Source: Bacteroidota bacterium
GTDB lineage: Bacteria > Bacteroidota > Rhodothermia > Rhodothermales > JANQRZ01
NCBI GenBank assembly: GCA_038746285.1
Contig: JBCDKT010000021.1
Location: 1 to 62,446 of the forward strand
Direction of reading: 5' to 3'
Length of the DNA: 62,446 bases
Every line of letters starts with the position of its first letter. Position 1 is the stretch's first letter. The translations under genes were made by a program, and so were the position numbers. Under the pieces are notes generated by a model. The model worked only from the letters and a program-made list of their open reading frames with translations. It was not told where the DNA came from and ran no database searches. Shown one piece after another: positions 24,822 through 33,204 of the stretch.

Positions 24822-27800
24822 ATGAGTGAGCACAGCCGACAGCTTCTCGACGCCCTGCGCGTGCGTCTCGCGCACGCCCGCCGCCGCGTGCTTGGGGCCG
24901 ACCTCCTCTTCGGGCTCGCTCTCACGCTCGGCGTCCTCGCCGCCGCGCTCGGCCTCGGGGCGGCGCTCGAAGCCGGGTTGTGGATGGGGACGGCGGCGCG
25001 GCTGCTGTTCTACGTCGCCTTCCTCCTCGCGGCGCTCGGCCTTGTCGGGGCGTTCGTCGTCCGGCCGCTCCTGGTGTATTTCGGGGTGCTGCCCGGCCTC
25101 GGGGACGAGGCCCTCGCCGCGCGCATCGGGAAGCGCTTTCCCGAAGTCTCGGACCGGCTGACGAACCTCCTCGACCTCGCGGGCGGGCGCGCGACCGACG
25201 CCCCGGCCCCGCTCCTCGACGGGGCCGTGCAGGCCCTCGGGCGCGCCATCGAGCCGGTCCCCATCGAACGCGTCGAGGACACGCGCCCGGCCAAGCGGAC
25301 CGCTCCGTTCGCCGCCGTGCCGCTGATGGGCCTCGCCCTCTTCGGCCTCTTCGCCCCGGCAACGTTCACCGGGGCCGTTCAGCGCCTCTTCTCCCCGACC
25401 GAGACGTTCGCGCCGCCCGCGCCGTTCAGCCTCGTCGTCGCACCGGGCGACACCGAGATCGTGCGCGGGACCGACCTCACGGTCGAGGTCCGGGCGCGGG
25501 GCCGGGCCGTCCCGCGCGAGGCGACGCTCTGGCTCGGCCGCGTGGGCGAAGAGCGCGCCGACCGGGTCCGCCTCCTCGCCGACTCGTCGGGCACCTTCCG
25601 GCATATGGTCACGAACGTCCGCGAGTCGGTCCGCTACCGCGTCGAGGCCGCGCCGGTGGAGACCGACTGGTTCACGGCGACGGTCGTGGCGCGCCCGACG
25701 GTGCAGGCGCTGAGCGTCACCGCGACGCCGCCGCGCTACACCCGCCTCGCGCCACAGCGCCTCGCCCCGAACGTCGGCGACGTGATCGGGCTGCCGGGGA
25801 CCGAGGTCGCGCTCTCCGCCCGCATCGGCGGCGTCGCCATCGACTCGGCGCGCGTGGTCTTTGATGATGGGACCTCGGTGCGCCTCGACCTCGACGGCGA
25901 GGCGGCGACGGGCAGCTTCCGGCTGCGCCGCGAGGGGACCTACCGCCTCGTCCTCCACGGCACGAACGGCTTCACGAACGCCGACCCGATCTCGTACACC
26001 CTCCAGCTCCTCTCCGACGCCGCCCCGCAAATCCGCCTCCTCGAACCCGGCGCGGACGTGGACCTGAACGAGGCACTCCAAACGAGGGTCGCGGCGCAGA
26101 TCACCGACGACTTCGGCTTCGCCCGGCTCCGGCTCTTCTGGCGCGCGGACGAGTCCGGTTTTGAGGCCGAGGACGCCCCGGACTTCGCCCCCATCGACCT
26201 CCCCATCGCTGAGCCGCGCCTGCTCGACCAGGACGTGGCCTACCCGTGGCTCCTCCGCAGCGTCGCGCCCGGCCTCGCGCCCGGCGACGTGGTCGAGTAC
26301 TACCTGCAAGTCTGGGACAACGACGCCGTCGCGGGCTACAAGTCGGCCCGCACGCCGACCTTCACGCTCCGCTTCCCGTCGCTCGCCGAGCAGTACGACC
26401 AGCTCGACGAGACCGGCGGCGACACCGAGGAGGGCCTGGAAGAGCTACGCCGCGACGCCGACGAGACGCGCGAGCAGTTCGAGGAGCTGCGCGACGAGCT
26501 GCGCCGCAAGCAGGACGCCGACTGGGAGGACCGCCGCCAGCTCGACAACCTCATGGAGCGCCAGCAGAACCTCGACGAGCAGATCGAGCAGGGGGCCGAG
26601 CAGATGCAGGAGCTCCTCGACCAGATGCGCGAGAACGACCTCGTCTCCGAGGAGACGCTGCGGCAGTACGAGGAGATGCAGCGCGTCATGGAGGAGGTCG
26701 CCACGCCCGAGTTGATGGAGGCGCTCCAGAAGCTCCAGGAGGCGATGGAGAACCTCGACCTCCCGCAGATGATGGAGGCAATGGAGGACTTCGAGTTCAA
26801 CGAGGAGCAGTTCCGCGAGCGGATCGAGCGCGCGCTCGACCTCCTCGAAAAGCTCCAGGCCGCACAGAAGCTCGACGAGGCCGCGAAGCGCGCCGAGGCC
26901 CTCGCCGAGCAGGAGGAAGCCTTGCGGGAGCAGACCGGGACGCTCCAGGAGCAGCAGGAGAACGGCGACCTGAGCGCCGAGGAGTCGCAGGCCGAGCAGG
27001 ACCGCCTCGCCGAGGAGCAGCAGCGCGCCCAGGAGGAGGCCGCGGCGCTGGAGCAGCTGATGAAGGAGGTCCAGGAGCAGCTAGAGGGGATGAAGAACGC
27101 GCCCCAGGACGCGCAGGAGCAGATGCAGGAGGCCGCCGAGCAGATGCAAGAGATGCAGGAGCAGATGCAGGAGAACCAGCAGCAGTTGCAGCAGAACCAG
27201 CTCCAGGACGCGCAGGAGGGCCAGCAGCAGATGCAGCAGCAGATGCAGCAGATGAGCCAGCAGATGCAGAGCATGCAGCAGCAGATGTCCGGCCAGCAGC
27301 AGCAGGTCAACCTCGCCGGCCTCCGCCGCGTCCTCGACGACGTGCTCACGCTCTCCTACGAGCAGGAGTCGCTCCGCGCCGAGACCGCCGGCCAGCGCGC
27401 CGACAGCCCGACGCTCCGGCCGAGCGCCTCGCAGCAGGTCGAACTCTCGGCCGGCCTCGCTACGGTCAGCGACTCGCTCCGCAGCCTCGCCCGCGAGGTC
27501 CCGCAGATGGACGTCGAGATCCAGAAGCGCGCCGGCGAGGCGCTCCGCGAAATGGGCGCGTCGGTTTCCGAACTCACCGAGCGCCGCGTCCCGCAGGCCG
27601 CCGGGCACCAGAAGGCGTCGATGACCTCGCTGAACGACCTCGCGCTGCTGCTCTCGGACCTGATGGATCAGATGCAGAACCCGAGCCAGGGCCAGGGGCA
27701 GGGCTCGCCCTCGATGCAGCAGATGATGCAGCAGCTCCAGCAGATGTCCGGCCAGCAGCAGCAGCTCAACCAGCAGATCCAGCAGATGCTGAACGACCGC

Positions 27801-28265
27801 CAGGGCGAGCGCCTGTCGCAGGACCAGCAGGGCCGGATGCAGCAGCTACGCCAGCAGCAGGAAGCGCTCCGGCAGCAGCTCGAAGAGATGGCCCAGAACC
27901 CGAACCTCGACAGCCAGGGCCGGAGCCAGCTCCAGCGCATCGCCGAGGAGATGGAGGAGGCCGCCCGCCGGATGCAGGACGGGCGGATCGACCGCGAACT
28001 CCGCGAGCGGCAAGAGAACATCCTCACCCGCCTCCTCGAAGCGCGCGAGTCGATCAACCAGCGCGGCAAGAAGCGTGAGCGCAAGAGCCAGACCGGCCAG
28101 GACCGCCCGCCCGACGCCCCCGACGCGCTCCCCGAGCAGGACGAGATCGACCGCCTCCGCCGCGACCTGATCCGGGCGCTCGAGAGCGGCTACGCGCCGG
28201 ACTACCAGGAGCTCATCAAGCGCTACTTCGACCTCCTCCAGCAGCGCAACAGCTCAGGCTCGTGA
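24822..28265 (+). CDS. DUF4175 family giant membrane protein with Gln/Glu-rich coiled coils
   Basis: 1147 residues. The N-terminus has two or three membrane spans (VLGADLLFGLALTLGVLAAALGLG, LLFYVAFLLAALGLVGAFVV, then FAAVPLMGLALFGLF). Residues 190-510 are beta-rich Ig-like parts (VTATPPRYTRLAPQRL is a family mark). Residues about 520-1147 are almost entirely helical, built of Q, E, M and L (many QQQM and EQMQE runs), predicted as long coiled coils. This is the DUF4175 architecture of Bacteroidota. Function unknown; an envelope role is likely. An IS sits 12 bases after the stop. Confidence 0.8.
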   Translation: MSEHSRQLLDALRVRLAHARRRVLGADLLFGLALTLGVLAAALGLGAALEAGLWMGTAARLLFYVAFLLAALGLVGAFVVRPLLVYFGVLPGLGDEALAARIGKRFPEVSDRLTNLLDLAGGRATDAPAPLLDGAVQALGRAIEPVPIERVEDTRPAKRTAPFAAVPLMGLALFGLFAPATFTGAVQRLFSPTETFAPPAPFSLVVAPGDTEIVRGTDLTVEVRARGRAVPREATLWLGRVGEERADRVRLLADSSGTFRHMVTNVRESVRYRVEAAPVETDWFTATVVARPTVQALSVTATPPRYTRLAPQRLAPNVGDVIGLPGTEVALSARIGGVAIDSARVVFDDGTSVRLDLDGEAATGSFRLRREGTYRLVLHGTNGFTNADPISYTLQLLSDAAPQIRLLEPGADVDLNEALQTRVAAQITDDFGFARLRLFWRADESGFEAEDAPDFAPIDLPIAEPRLLDQDVAYPWLLRSVAPGLAPGDVVEYYLQVWDNDAVAGYKSARTPTFTLRFPSLAEQYDQLDETGGDTEEGLEELRRDADETREQFEELRDELRRKQDADWEDRRQLDNLMERQQNLDEQIEQGAEQMQELLDQMRENDLVSEETLRQYEEMQRVMEEVATPELMEALQKLQEAMENLDLPQMMEAMEDFEFNEEQFRERIERALDLLEKLQAAQKLDEAAKRAEALAEQEEALREQTGTLQEQQENGDLSAEESQAEQDRLAEEQQRAQEEAAALEQLMKEVQEQLEGMKNAPQDAQEQMQEAAEQMQEMQEQMQENQQQLQQNQLQDAQEGQQQMQQQMQQMSQQMQSMQQQMSGQQQQVNLAGLRRVLDDVLTLSYEQESLRAETAGQRADSPTLRPSASQQVELSAGLATVSDSLRSLAREVPQMDVEIQKRAGEALREMGASVSELTERRVPQAAGHQKASMTSLNDLALLLSDLMDQMQNPSQGQGQGSPSMQQMMQQLQQMSGQQQQLNQQIQQMLNDRQGERLSQDQQGRMQQLRQQQEALRQQLEEMAQNPNLDSQGRSQLQRIAEEMEEAARRMQDGRIDRELRERQENILTRLLEARESINQRGKKRERKSQTGQDRPPDAPDALPEQDEIDRLRRDLIRALESGYAPDYQELIKRYFDLLQQRNSSGS

Positions 28266-28277
28266 CGCGCGAGCGGG

Positions 28278-29173
28278 CTCAGAAGCTGTTTGGGGAACGG
28301 CTGAGTTGAAGCTGCGAGCGTCCGTCAGCGTCTGACGAGGCCTACCTCACCAGACGCCCGGATCCATGCGCTCACGACGCTATGGCTCCGACCGGCGAGG
28401 CGAGATCGCCCGCCACGGACGCTCAGTGGGAAGTTATCGCTCCACGGTTCACAGGTCGCAGACCCGCCAAGCACCACCCTCGACGCATCCTCGACGCGTT
28501 GCTCTACCTCGCCAGGACGGGCTGCCAGTGGCGCTACCTCCCCGACTCCTACCCGCCCTGGCAGACCGTCTACTACCACCTCCGGCAGTGGATCGCAAAG
28601 GGCTGGTTGACCGGCACCGTCCATCATCTGCGTCGCCTCGTCCGCCGGAGGGCCGACCGCGACGCGAGCCCGTCGGCCGCTATCATTGACAGCCCGTCGG
28701 TCAAGACGATCTGCCACGGTAGCGAGCGCGGCTTCGACAGCGGCAAGCGCGTCAAGGGCCGCAAGCGACACATCCTCACCGACACGCTCGGACTTCTGCT
28801 CGGCGTGCTCGTCCATGAGGCTGGCGGCAACGATAGTCAGTACGCACCGCACCTGCTCGACCGCGTCCAGGGGGAGGTGCCGCGCTTGGAGGTCATCTTC
28901 GCTGACCAGGGCTACCGCTACACGCCTGCGGGGCTGATCTGGCGTGTGTTCGGGTGGTTGTGGCGCATCGTGGAGCGCGAGCCGGGTCAGCGTGGATTTG
29001 TGGTCTTGCAGAAGCGGTGGGTGGTCGAGCGGACGTTCGCGTGGCTCGGCAACTACCGCCGCTTGTCGAGGGACTACGAGGTGTTACCAGCCGTAAGTGA
29101 GGCTATGATTCAGCTGAGCGCCGTCCGGCTTATGGTTCGGCGTCTCGCGTAGCTTCACCAAACAGCTTCTGAG
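28278..29173 (+). mobile_element. Intact IS5-family insertion sequence, 896 bp
   Basis: Terminal inverted repeats match at 19 of 20 bases: CTCAGAAGCTGTTTGGGGAA on the left, CTCAGAAGCTGTTTGGTGAA read inward from the right. One intact transposase gene fills the element. I could not identify a target duplication. It sits between the convergent 3' ends of the DUF4175 and BMC vertex genes, disrupting neither. Confidence 0.88.
28382..29152 (+). CDS. IS5-family transposase (DUF4096 + DDE domain)
   Basis: 256 residues, full length. The N-terminal DUF4096 region reads TDAQWEVIAPRF and LDALLYLARTGCQWRYLP. The DDE nuclease is complete: AIIDSPSVKT (first D), VKGRKRHILTDTLGLLLGVLVH, VIFADQGYR (second D), and WVVERTFAWLGNYRRLSRDYE (E). 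No frameshift or stop is present, so the copy may be active. ATG at 28382. Confidence 0.93.
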   Translation: MAPTGEARSPATDAQWEVIAPRFTGRRPAKHHPRRILDALLYLARTGCQWRYLPDSYPPWQTVYYHLRQWIAKGWLTGTVHHLRRLVRRRADRDASPSAAIIDSPSVKTICHGSERGFDSGKRVKGRKRHILTDTLGLLLGVLVHEAGGNDSQYAPHLLDRVQGEVPRLEVIFADQGYRYTPAGLIWRVFGWLWRIVEREPGQRGFVVLQKRWVVERTFAWLGNYRRLSRDYEVLPAVSEAMIQLSAVRLMVRRLA

Positions 29174-29197
29174 AACACCAGTGCTGCAACAACTCGA

Positions 29198-29485
29198 TCA
29201 GGCATCTCTGGACTCTTGCAGGTTCACCTCGTCCACGACGCCGACAATCGTAGCGTCGGTGGCGGTGAGGTCATTCGGGGGGCGGAACGGAATGGCGGCC
29301 TCGGCGCTCGTGACGTAGATCACGCGGTCGCCCGGCCCGGCGTCCACGGTGTCGAGCGCGGCGATGGCGCTGCCCTTCGGGGTGCCGTCGAAGCGGAGCG
29401 GCTGGACGAGCAGCATCCGCTTGCCCTCCAGCGACGGGTCCTTCCGCGTCGCCCACACGCTCCCGATGACGTGACCGAGTTTCAT
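29198..29485 (-). CDS. EutN/CcmL-type microcompartment vertex protein 1
   Basis: A 95-residue BMC pentamer protein: MKLGHVIGSVWATRKDPSLEGKR, then LDTVDAGPGDRVIYVTSAEAAI and ATIVGVVDEVNL. Such proteins cap the corners of icosahedral bacterial microcompartments. It is paired with a second copy upstream, but no BMC hexamer protein or encapsulated enzyme is in the window. The stop codon lies next to a sequence resembling the end of the 164-bp CTAG element. Confidence 0.88.
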   Translation of the reverse strand: MKLGHVIGSVWATRKDPSLEGKRMLLVQPLRFDGTPKGSAIAALDTVDAGPGDRVIYVTSAEAAIPFRPPNDLTATDATIVGVVDEVNLQESRDA

Positions 29486-29521
29486 TCGCTGATTCGCTGA
29501 ATGAGTGATTGGCTGATTGTG
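29486..29521. repeat. Short degenerate array between the two BMC vertex genes
   Basis: CATTCGCTGATTCGCTGAATG then AGTGATTGGCTGATTG: related 7-9 base units (GATTCGCTG, GATTGGCTG). It lies in the leader of the downstream minus-strand gene, as other arrays here do. Confidence 0.4.
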
Positions 29522-29523
29522 GT

Positions 29524-29817
29524 TCAGCCGCTGAGCGCGGCGACCGCCTCTTCGTCTACGTCGAGTCGGTCGACGATCGCCATGATGACGGCGTCGACGG
29601 GCTTGCCCTGGGTCAGCTCGGTCTGCCGCCCGCTGGAGCCCTGGGCGACGAGCACGACCTCGCCGACGCCCGCCCCGACGGAGTCCACGGCGACGACAAA
29701 GTTCGCCTTCTCCTCCAGGTCCAGCCCGACTTCGCGGACGATCTGAAACGTCATGCCGACGGTCTGCTCGTCCTTGCGCGTGGCCCAGACGGTGCCGATG
29801 ACTTTGCCGAGCAGCAT
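29524..29817 (-). CDS. EutN/CcmL-type microcompartment vertex protein 2
   Basis: A 97-residue paralogue of the next gene: MLLGKVIGTVWATRKDEQTVGM, VAVDSVGAGVGEVVLVAQGSSGR (the G-S-S pore-loop region), AVIMAIVDRLDVDEE. It is transcribed with vertex protein 1, 38 bases apart. The leader on the minus strand contains an array of CACTCG/TTCGACAC units. Two different vertex subunits without shell hexamers is unexpected. Confidence 0.88.
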   Translation of the reverse strand: MLLGKVIGTVWATRKDEQTVGMTFQIVREVGLDLEEKANFVVAVDSVGAGVGEVVLVAQGSSGRQTELTQGKPVDAVIMAIVDRLDVDEEAVAALSG

Positions 29818-29861
29818 GTGTCGAGTGAAGAGTTACGAGTGTCGAATGGCGAGTGGGCAGG

Positions 29862-30266
29862 TTAGCGCTCGCCTGCAGGAACGAGGGCGAGGGTGCAGCG
29901 GCTGACGCAGACGAGCTTGCCGGCCTCGTCGGCGATGCGGACCTGCCAGACCTGCGTGGTGCGGCCCGCGTGGAGGCGCTCGCCGACGGCGCGGAGCGTG
30001 CCGGTCTGCACCGGCCGGATGTGGTTCGCGTTGATCTCCAGGCCGAAGGCTACCTTCTCCGGCAGGACGCTCGCCGTGCCGCCGACGCTCGCGACGGTCT
30101 CGGCCAGGACCACGCTCGCACCGCCGTGGAGATAGCCGAGCGGCTGGTGGTGGTCCGGCGTCACGGGCATCGTCGCCACCACACGTTCGGCCTCGATCTG
30201 CTCGAAGGCGATGCCGAGCACGTCGGCGAGGCCGGCGGTGCCGGAGAACGATTCGGGAACTGGCAT
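29862..30266 (-). CDS. PaaI/YdiI-type hotdog thioesterase
   Basis: A 134-residue acyl-CoA thioesterase: MPVTPDHHQPLGYLHGGASVVLAETVAS is the hotdog active-site helix with HGG, followed by EINANHIRPVQTGTLRA. It resembles 1,4-dihydroxy-2-naphthoyl-CoA thioesterase (MenI/YdiI), but the specificity is not provable from sequence. The ATG at 30266 is preceded by a TACCTTCC box (30296-30289) 23 bases upstream. Confidence 0.82.
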   Translation of the reverse strand: MPVPESFSGTAGLADVLGIAFEQIEAERVVATMPVTPDHHQPLGYLHGGASVVLAETVASVGGTASVLPEKVAFGLEINANHIRPVQTGTLRAVGERLHAGRTTQVWQVRIADEAGKLVCVSRCTLALVPAGER

Positions 30267-30288
30267 GGGCGGGGCGGTGGCGGACGCC

Positions 30289-30296
30289 GGAAGGTA
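30289..30296 (-). promoter_or_regulatory. -7 promoter box of the thioesterase gene
   Basis: TACCTTCC on the minus strand, followed by a GC-rich leader without Shine-Dalgarno sequence. Confidence 0.5.
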
Positions 30297-30305
30297 CGCC
30301 TGTGC

Positions 30306-30467
30306 GGTGAGACGGTGGACGGTGAGACGGTTAGCGCGAAGCGCGAGGGTCTCAGTAGTTTTCCCGGCTTTTCTTTCCACTCCTCTCACTCCTCTCACTC
30401 CTCTCACTCCTCTCACTCCTCTCACTCCTCTCACTCCTCTCACTCCTCTCACTCCTCCCACTCCTCC
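30306..30467 (+). repeat. Promoter-array element C (10 x 9-bp), facing no + strand gene
   Basis: A purine-rich arm (GGTGAGACGGTGGACGGTGA) leads to a core GCGCGAGGGTCTCAG with the box TAGTTTTC (30356-30363) and GGCTTTTC. Then come eight CACTCCTCT and two CACTCCTCC units (30378-30467), ending five bases from the stop codon of the minus-strand kinase gene. The core aligns with element B, but the genes on both sides are on the minus strand. Confidence 0.8.
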
Positions 30468-30472
30468 CAACC

Positions 30473-32413
30473 TCAGACCGGCGCGCCCAGCCTCTCGGCG
30501 TTCCCTACGGGCGGTCTAGCGGCCGTGTCCAGGTGCGGCAGCCGGACGGTGAACGTGGAGCCGGTGCCCTTCGCGCTCTGGACCTCGATCGTCCCGCCCA
30601 TCAGGTCCACGAGACGCTTCGTGATGGCGAGGCCGAGGCCGGTGCCCTCGTGCGAGCGCTCCATGCCGGTCGACTCCTGCTTGAAGCTGTCGAATAGCTG
30701 CGGCAGGAACGCTTCGCTGATGCCGATGCCGGTGTCGCTGACGCGGAGCACGGCGGCGTCCGGCTCGTCGTCGACCTCGGCGACGACCTCGCCTTGCTTC
30801 GTGAACTTGATGGCGTTGCCGATCAGGTTGACGCAGATGCGGTGGAGGCAGTCGGGGTCGGCCGAGGCCCAGACGCCGGGCGTCGCCTCGAAGAGCGCGA
30901 GGCGGAGGCCTTTGCCAAGCGCGAGGGGCCGGAGCACGCTGATCGCGTCGGCCACCTCGTCGGCCACCTCGACCGGCTCGGGCTGCGGGTGCAGCGCCCC
31001 GGCCTCGATCCGCGCCATGTCCAGCACCGAGTTGATCGTGCCGAGCAGGCGGATGCCGGCCCGGCCCATCGTCTCGACCATCTCCCGGTGCTCGCCTTCG
31101 AGTTCGCCGGTGAGCACCTGCGCCGAGCCGATGATCCCCGTCAGCGGCGTGCGGATCTCGTGGCTCATGTTGGCGAGGAAGTTGGACTTCAGCCGGCTCA
31201 CCTCCTCGGCCTGCTCCTTCGCGCGGATCAGCTCCGCCTCGAAGAGCTTCTGCTGCGTCATGTCTTTGGCCAGGCACACGATGCCCTGCACCTCGCCCTC
31301 GTCCCCGGTCATCGCGGCGGCCGAGAACGCGACGGGCAACTCGGCCCCTTCGCGCTGCTGGAGTACGGTCTCGCGGTTGCCCGAGTGGCCGCGCCGCAGC
31401 ACGTCGCCGAGCAGGGTGTCCGTCTCCACAACCCCGCCGGCAAAGACGAACCCGAGGGGACGCCCGATGAGCATCTCCTTCTCGTAGCCCAGCGTGTCCA
31501 CGACGGCGTCGTTCACCATCTGGATGAATCCGTCCTCGGAGACCACGAAGAGCGGGTCTGCCATCGAGTGGAGGATGGTGTCGAGGTAATGCTTCGAGAC
31601 CGTCGTCTGGCTGAGCGCCTCGGCCATCGTGTTGAAGGCCCCGGTGAGCGCGCCGACCTCGTCGTCCGAGCGCACGTCGAGCTGGAAGTCGAGGTCGCCG
31701 CGCCCGATCCGCTCGGTGGCTTTCATGAGCGAGAGGATGGGCGCGGAGATCGAGTTGGCGATGAGGATGCCGAGGACGAGTGTCATCCCGATGGTGAGCA
31801 GCACCGCGACGAAGAGCATGCGGTCGGCGCGGGCGAGGTGGGCGCGGACCGCCTCGGTCTCGGTCTTGAAGGCGAGGTCCACGCGGTTCCGGTACTGCGT
31901 CAGCGGCGGCAGCATCGCCTTCTGGACGTGCGGGGTGACGGTCTCGGCGAGGAACGCCCGGGCCTGACTAGGCCGCTGGGTGGTGAGGTCGATCAGCCGC
32001 TCGGCGTGCTGCTGGTAGGTGCTGAAGCCGAGGCCGAGTTCGTCGATCCACGCGAGGCGGTCGCTGGCCTCGTCGAGGTCCTCCCCGCGGCCCCATGCCT
32101 CGGCGCGGGCGCGCGTCGCGGAGACCACGGATCGCCCCTGCGCGAGCTGCTGCTCGAACCGGAGGAGCGCCGTGCGGAGCGCCTTCGCCGAGACCTCGCT
32201 GCGCCGCGCCACCAGTTCCCCTGCCAGCGCCTGGCTCTCCCGCAGGGCCAGCGTCATTTCGATGGCGTGGTTCGTCTCCGAGGCCGCCCCCTCGCTGAGC
32301 TGGAGCACGCCGTACTCCACCCGGCTGTTCATCACTTGTGCCACATATCCCACACACCCCACGAGTAGGGCAACGAGTGCGAATCCGAGAAGGAGCTTTT
32401 GGTAGAGTTTCAT
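30473..32413 (-). CDS. Membrane sensor histidine kinase (sensor-HAMP-PAS-HisKA-HATPase)
   Basis: 646 residues. Membrane helix 1 (LLLGFALVALLVGCVGYVA), a helical extracytoplasmic sensor (about 30-210), membrane helix 2 (MLFVAVLLTIGMTLVLGILIA), HAMP (SISAPILSLMKATERIGRGDLDF), PAS (about 280-400), HisKA with phospho-acceptor H in FLANMSHEIRTPLTG, and HATPase_c (NLIGNAIKF, DTGIGI, GTGLGLAITKRL). No receiver domain or adjacent response regulator, so the partner is elsewhere. It is a two-component kinase; the signal is unknown. Confidence 0.93.
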   Translation of the reverse strand: MKLYQKLLLGFALVALLVGCVGYVAQVMNSRVEYGVLQLSEGAASETNHAIEMTLALRESQALAGELVARRSEVSAKALRTALLRFEQQLAQGRSVVSATRARAEAWGRGEDLDEASDRLAWIDELGLGFSTYQQHAERLIDLTTQRPSQARAFLAETVTPHVQKAMLPPLTQYRNRVDLAFKTETEAVRAHLARADRMLFVAVLLTIGMTLVLGILIANSISAPILSLMKATERIGRGDLDFQLDVRSDDEVGALTGAFNTMAEALSQTTVSKHYLDTILHSMADPLFVVSEDGFIQMVNDAVVDTLGYEKEMLIGRPLGFVFAGGVVETDTLLGDVLRRGHSGNRETVLQQREGAELPVAFSAAAMTGDEGEVQGIVCLAKDMTQQKLFEAELIRAKEQAEEVSRLKSNFLANMSHEIRTPLTGIIGSAQVLTGELEGEHREMVETMGRAGIRLLGTINSVLDMARIEAGALHPQPEPVEVADEVADAISVLRPLALGKGLRLALFEATPGVWASADPDCLHRICVNLIGNAIKFTKQGEVVAEVDDEPDAAVLRVSDTGIGISEAFLPQLFDSFKQESTGMERSHEGTGLGLAITKRLVDLMGGTIEVQSAKGTGSTFTVRLPHLDTAARPPVGNAERLGAPV

Positions 32414-32601
32414 CGGTGGTCGTTTGGCTGGGTCGCGCTCCTCGGGCTGCGCCAGCGCCCGCCGCTCAGGAGCGCCGCCGGCAGTTCTGTGGCGATGCGT
32501 TTGGTCAAGCCAGCACGACGACCCGCAGGGATATTAAAGAGAGACCGGCGGGGTAGGAAGGAACCACCGGGGGGTAAAAAATGCCTCCCGGCTTCCAGGC
32601 T
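32414..32601. other. Intergenic region between kinase and small hypothetical gene
   Basis: It contains the kinase leader. On the minus strand, GGCATTTTTTACC follows the stop of the small gene, a possible terminator tail with only a poor hairpin (GCCT/AGGC). Nothing else is visible. Confidence 0.35.
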
Positions 32602-32841
32602 CTAGTCGGTCATCCGCCGGTCCCACCACACGAGCATTCCCTCTTCCGAGCGGCCGAGCGGTGCTCCGGCATCGCAGTACTCGGTCCAGAGCATCGTGCG
32701 AATCTGCGCCGTATAGGCAGGTTCACCGTCGGTCAGGCGTAGAATCCGGCTGGTCATGCGCACTCGGCTAGACTCGGCGGCGGACGGTTCAAAGGCGGAA
32801 AGGGCGGCGGAGTCGGGCATGGAGTCGGGAAGCTGGTTCAT
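32602..32841 (-). CDS. Small hypothetical protein, 79 residues
   Basis: No family recognised. The C-terminal part (VRMTSRILRLTDGEPAYTAQIRTMLWTEYCDAG, MLVWWDRRMTD) is rich in aromatic and charged residues and looks like a real small domain; the first 25 residues are low-complexity. ATG at 32841 preferred over 32868. It stands alone between the kinase and the oxoamine synthase. Confidence 0.45.
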   Translation of the reverse strand: MNQLPDSMPDSAALSAFEPSAAESSRVRMTSRILRLTDGEPAYTAQIRTMLWTEYCDAGAPLGRSEEGMLVWWDRRMTD

Positions 32842-33204
32842 TGTCGAGAGGCGGATCCCTAATTCCATGCCAGTCCCTCGATTTGTCTCGACGGACAGGC
32901 TGTTTTAGTCGACGAAAACGACATGCTGCTCGACAGACGCCGGAATCTGGCGCAGTGCGTTACACTTTTGCCGGCGCATGATACCTTCTGTACCATCGTT
33001 ATGCAACCCAAAAAAGACGGATCCGCTAAGTGCTTGTTTAACCAACTTATGAAATGGATACGCACAATATTTATTGCGCAAGGGATCTTTTTGCGCCATA
33101 ATGTGCGTTTATCCACAAGCATCTGCTACTCTCTAGGTCGCCAACCAGGAATGTCCCAGCAGGGCTCAACGGGACATCCCTGCCCACCCCCACCTCCTGG
33201 TCCT
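32842..33204. other. AT-rich leader of the alpha-oxoamine synthase gene
   Basis: 363 bases, lower GC than surroundings. It contains TACCTTCT (32982-32989) and TATTTATTGCGC, possible promoter parts, but far from the start. Reading frames on both strands look non-coding. Confidence 0.4.

Noticed and set aside
26246-28078. Long frames overlapping the DUF4175 gene on both strands
   Set aside because: They mirror the Gln/Glu-rich repeats of the real protein; the cysteine- and serine-rich antisense version has no signal or domain.
28278-29173. Target duplication of the IS5-family element
   Set aside because: Bases outside CTCAG...CTGAG do not match on the two sides for any 2-9 base duplication.
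30378-30467. CRISPR-like array
   Set aside because: Units are 7-20 bp and directly joined, with no unique spacers, and there are no cas genes.
32859-33122. 87-codon minus-strand frame in the AT-rich leader
   Set aside because: Codon choice unlike the genome, no homology marks, and it overlaps the likely promoter of the oxoamine synthase gene.
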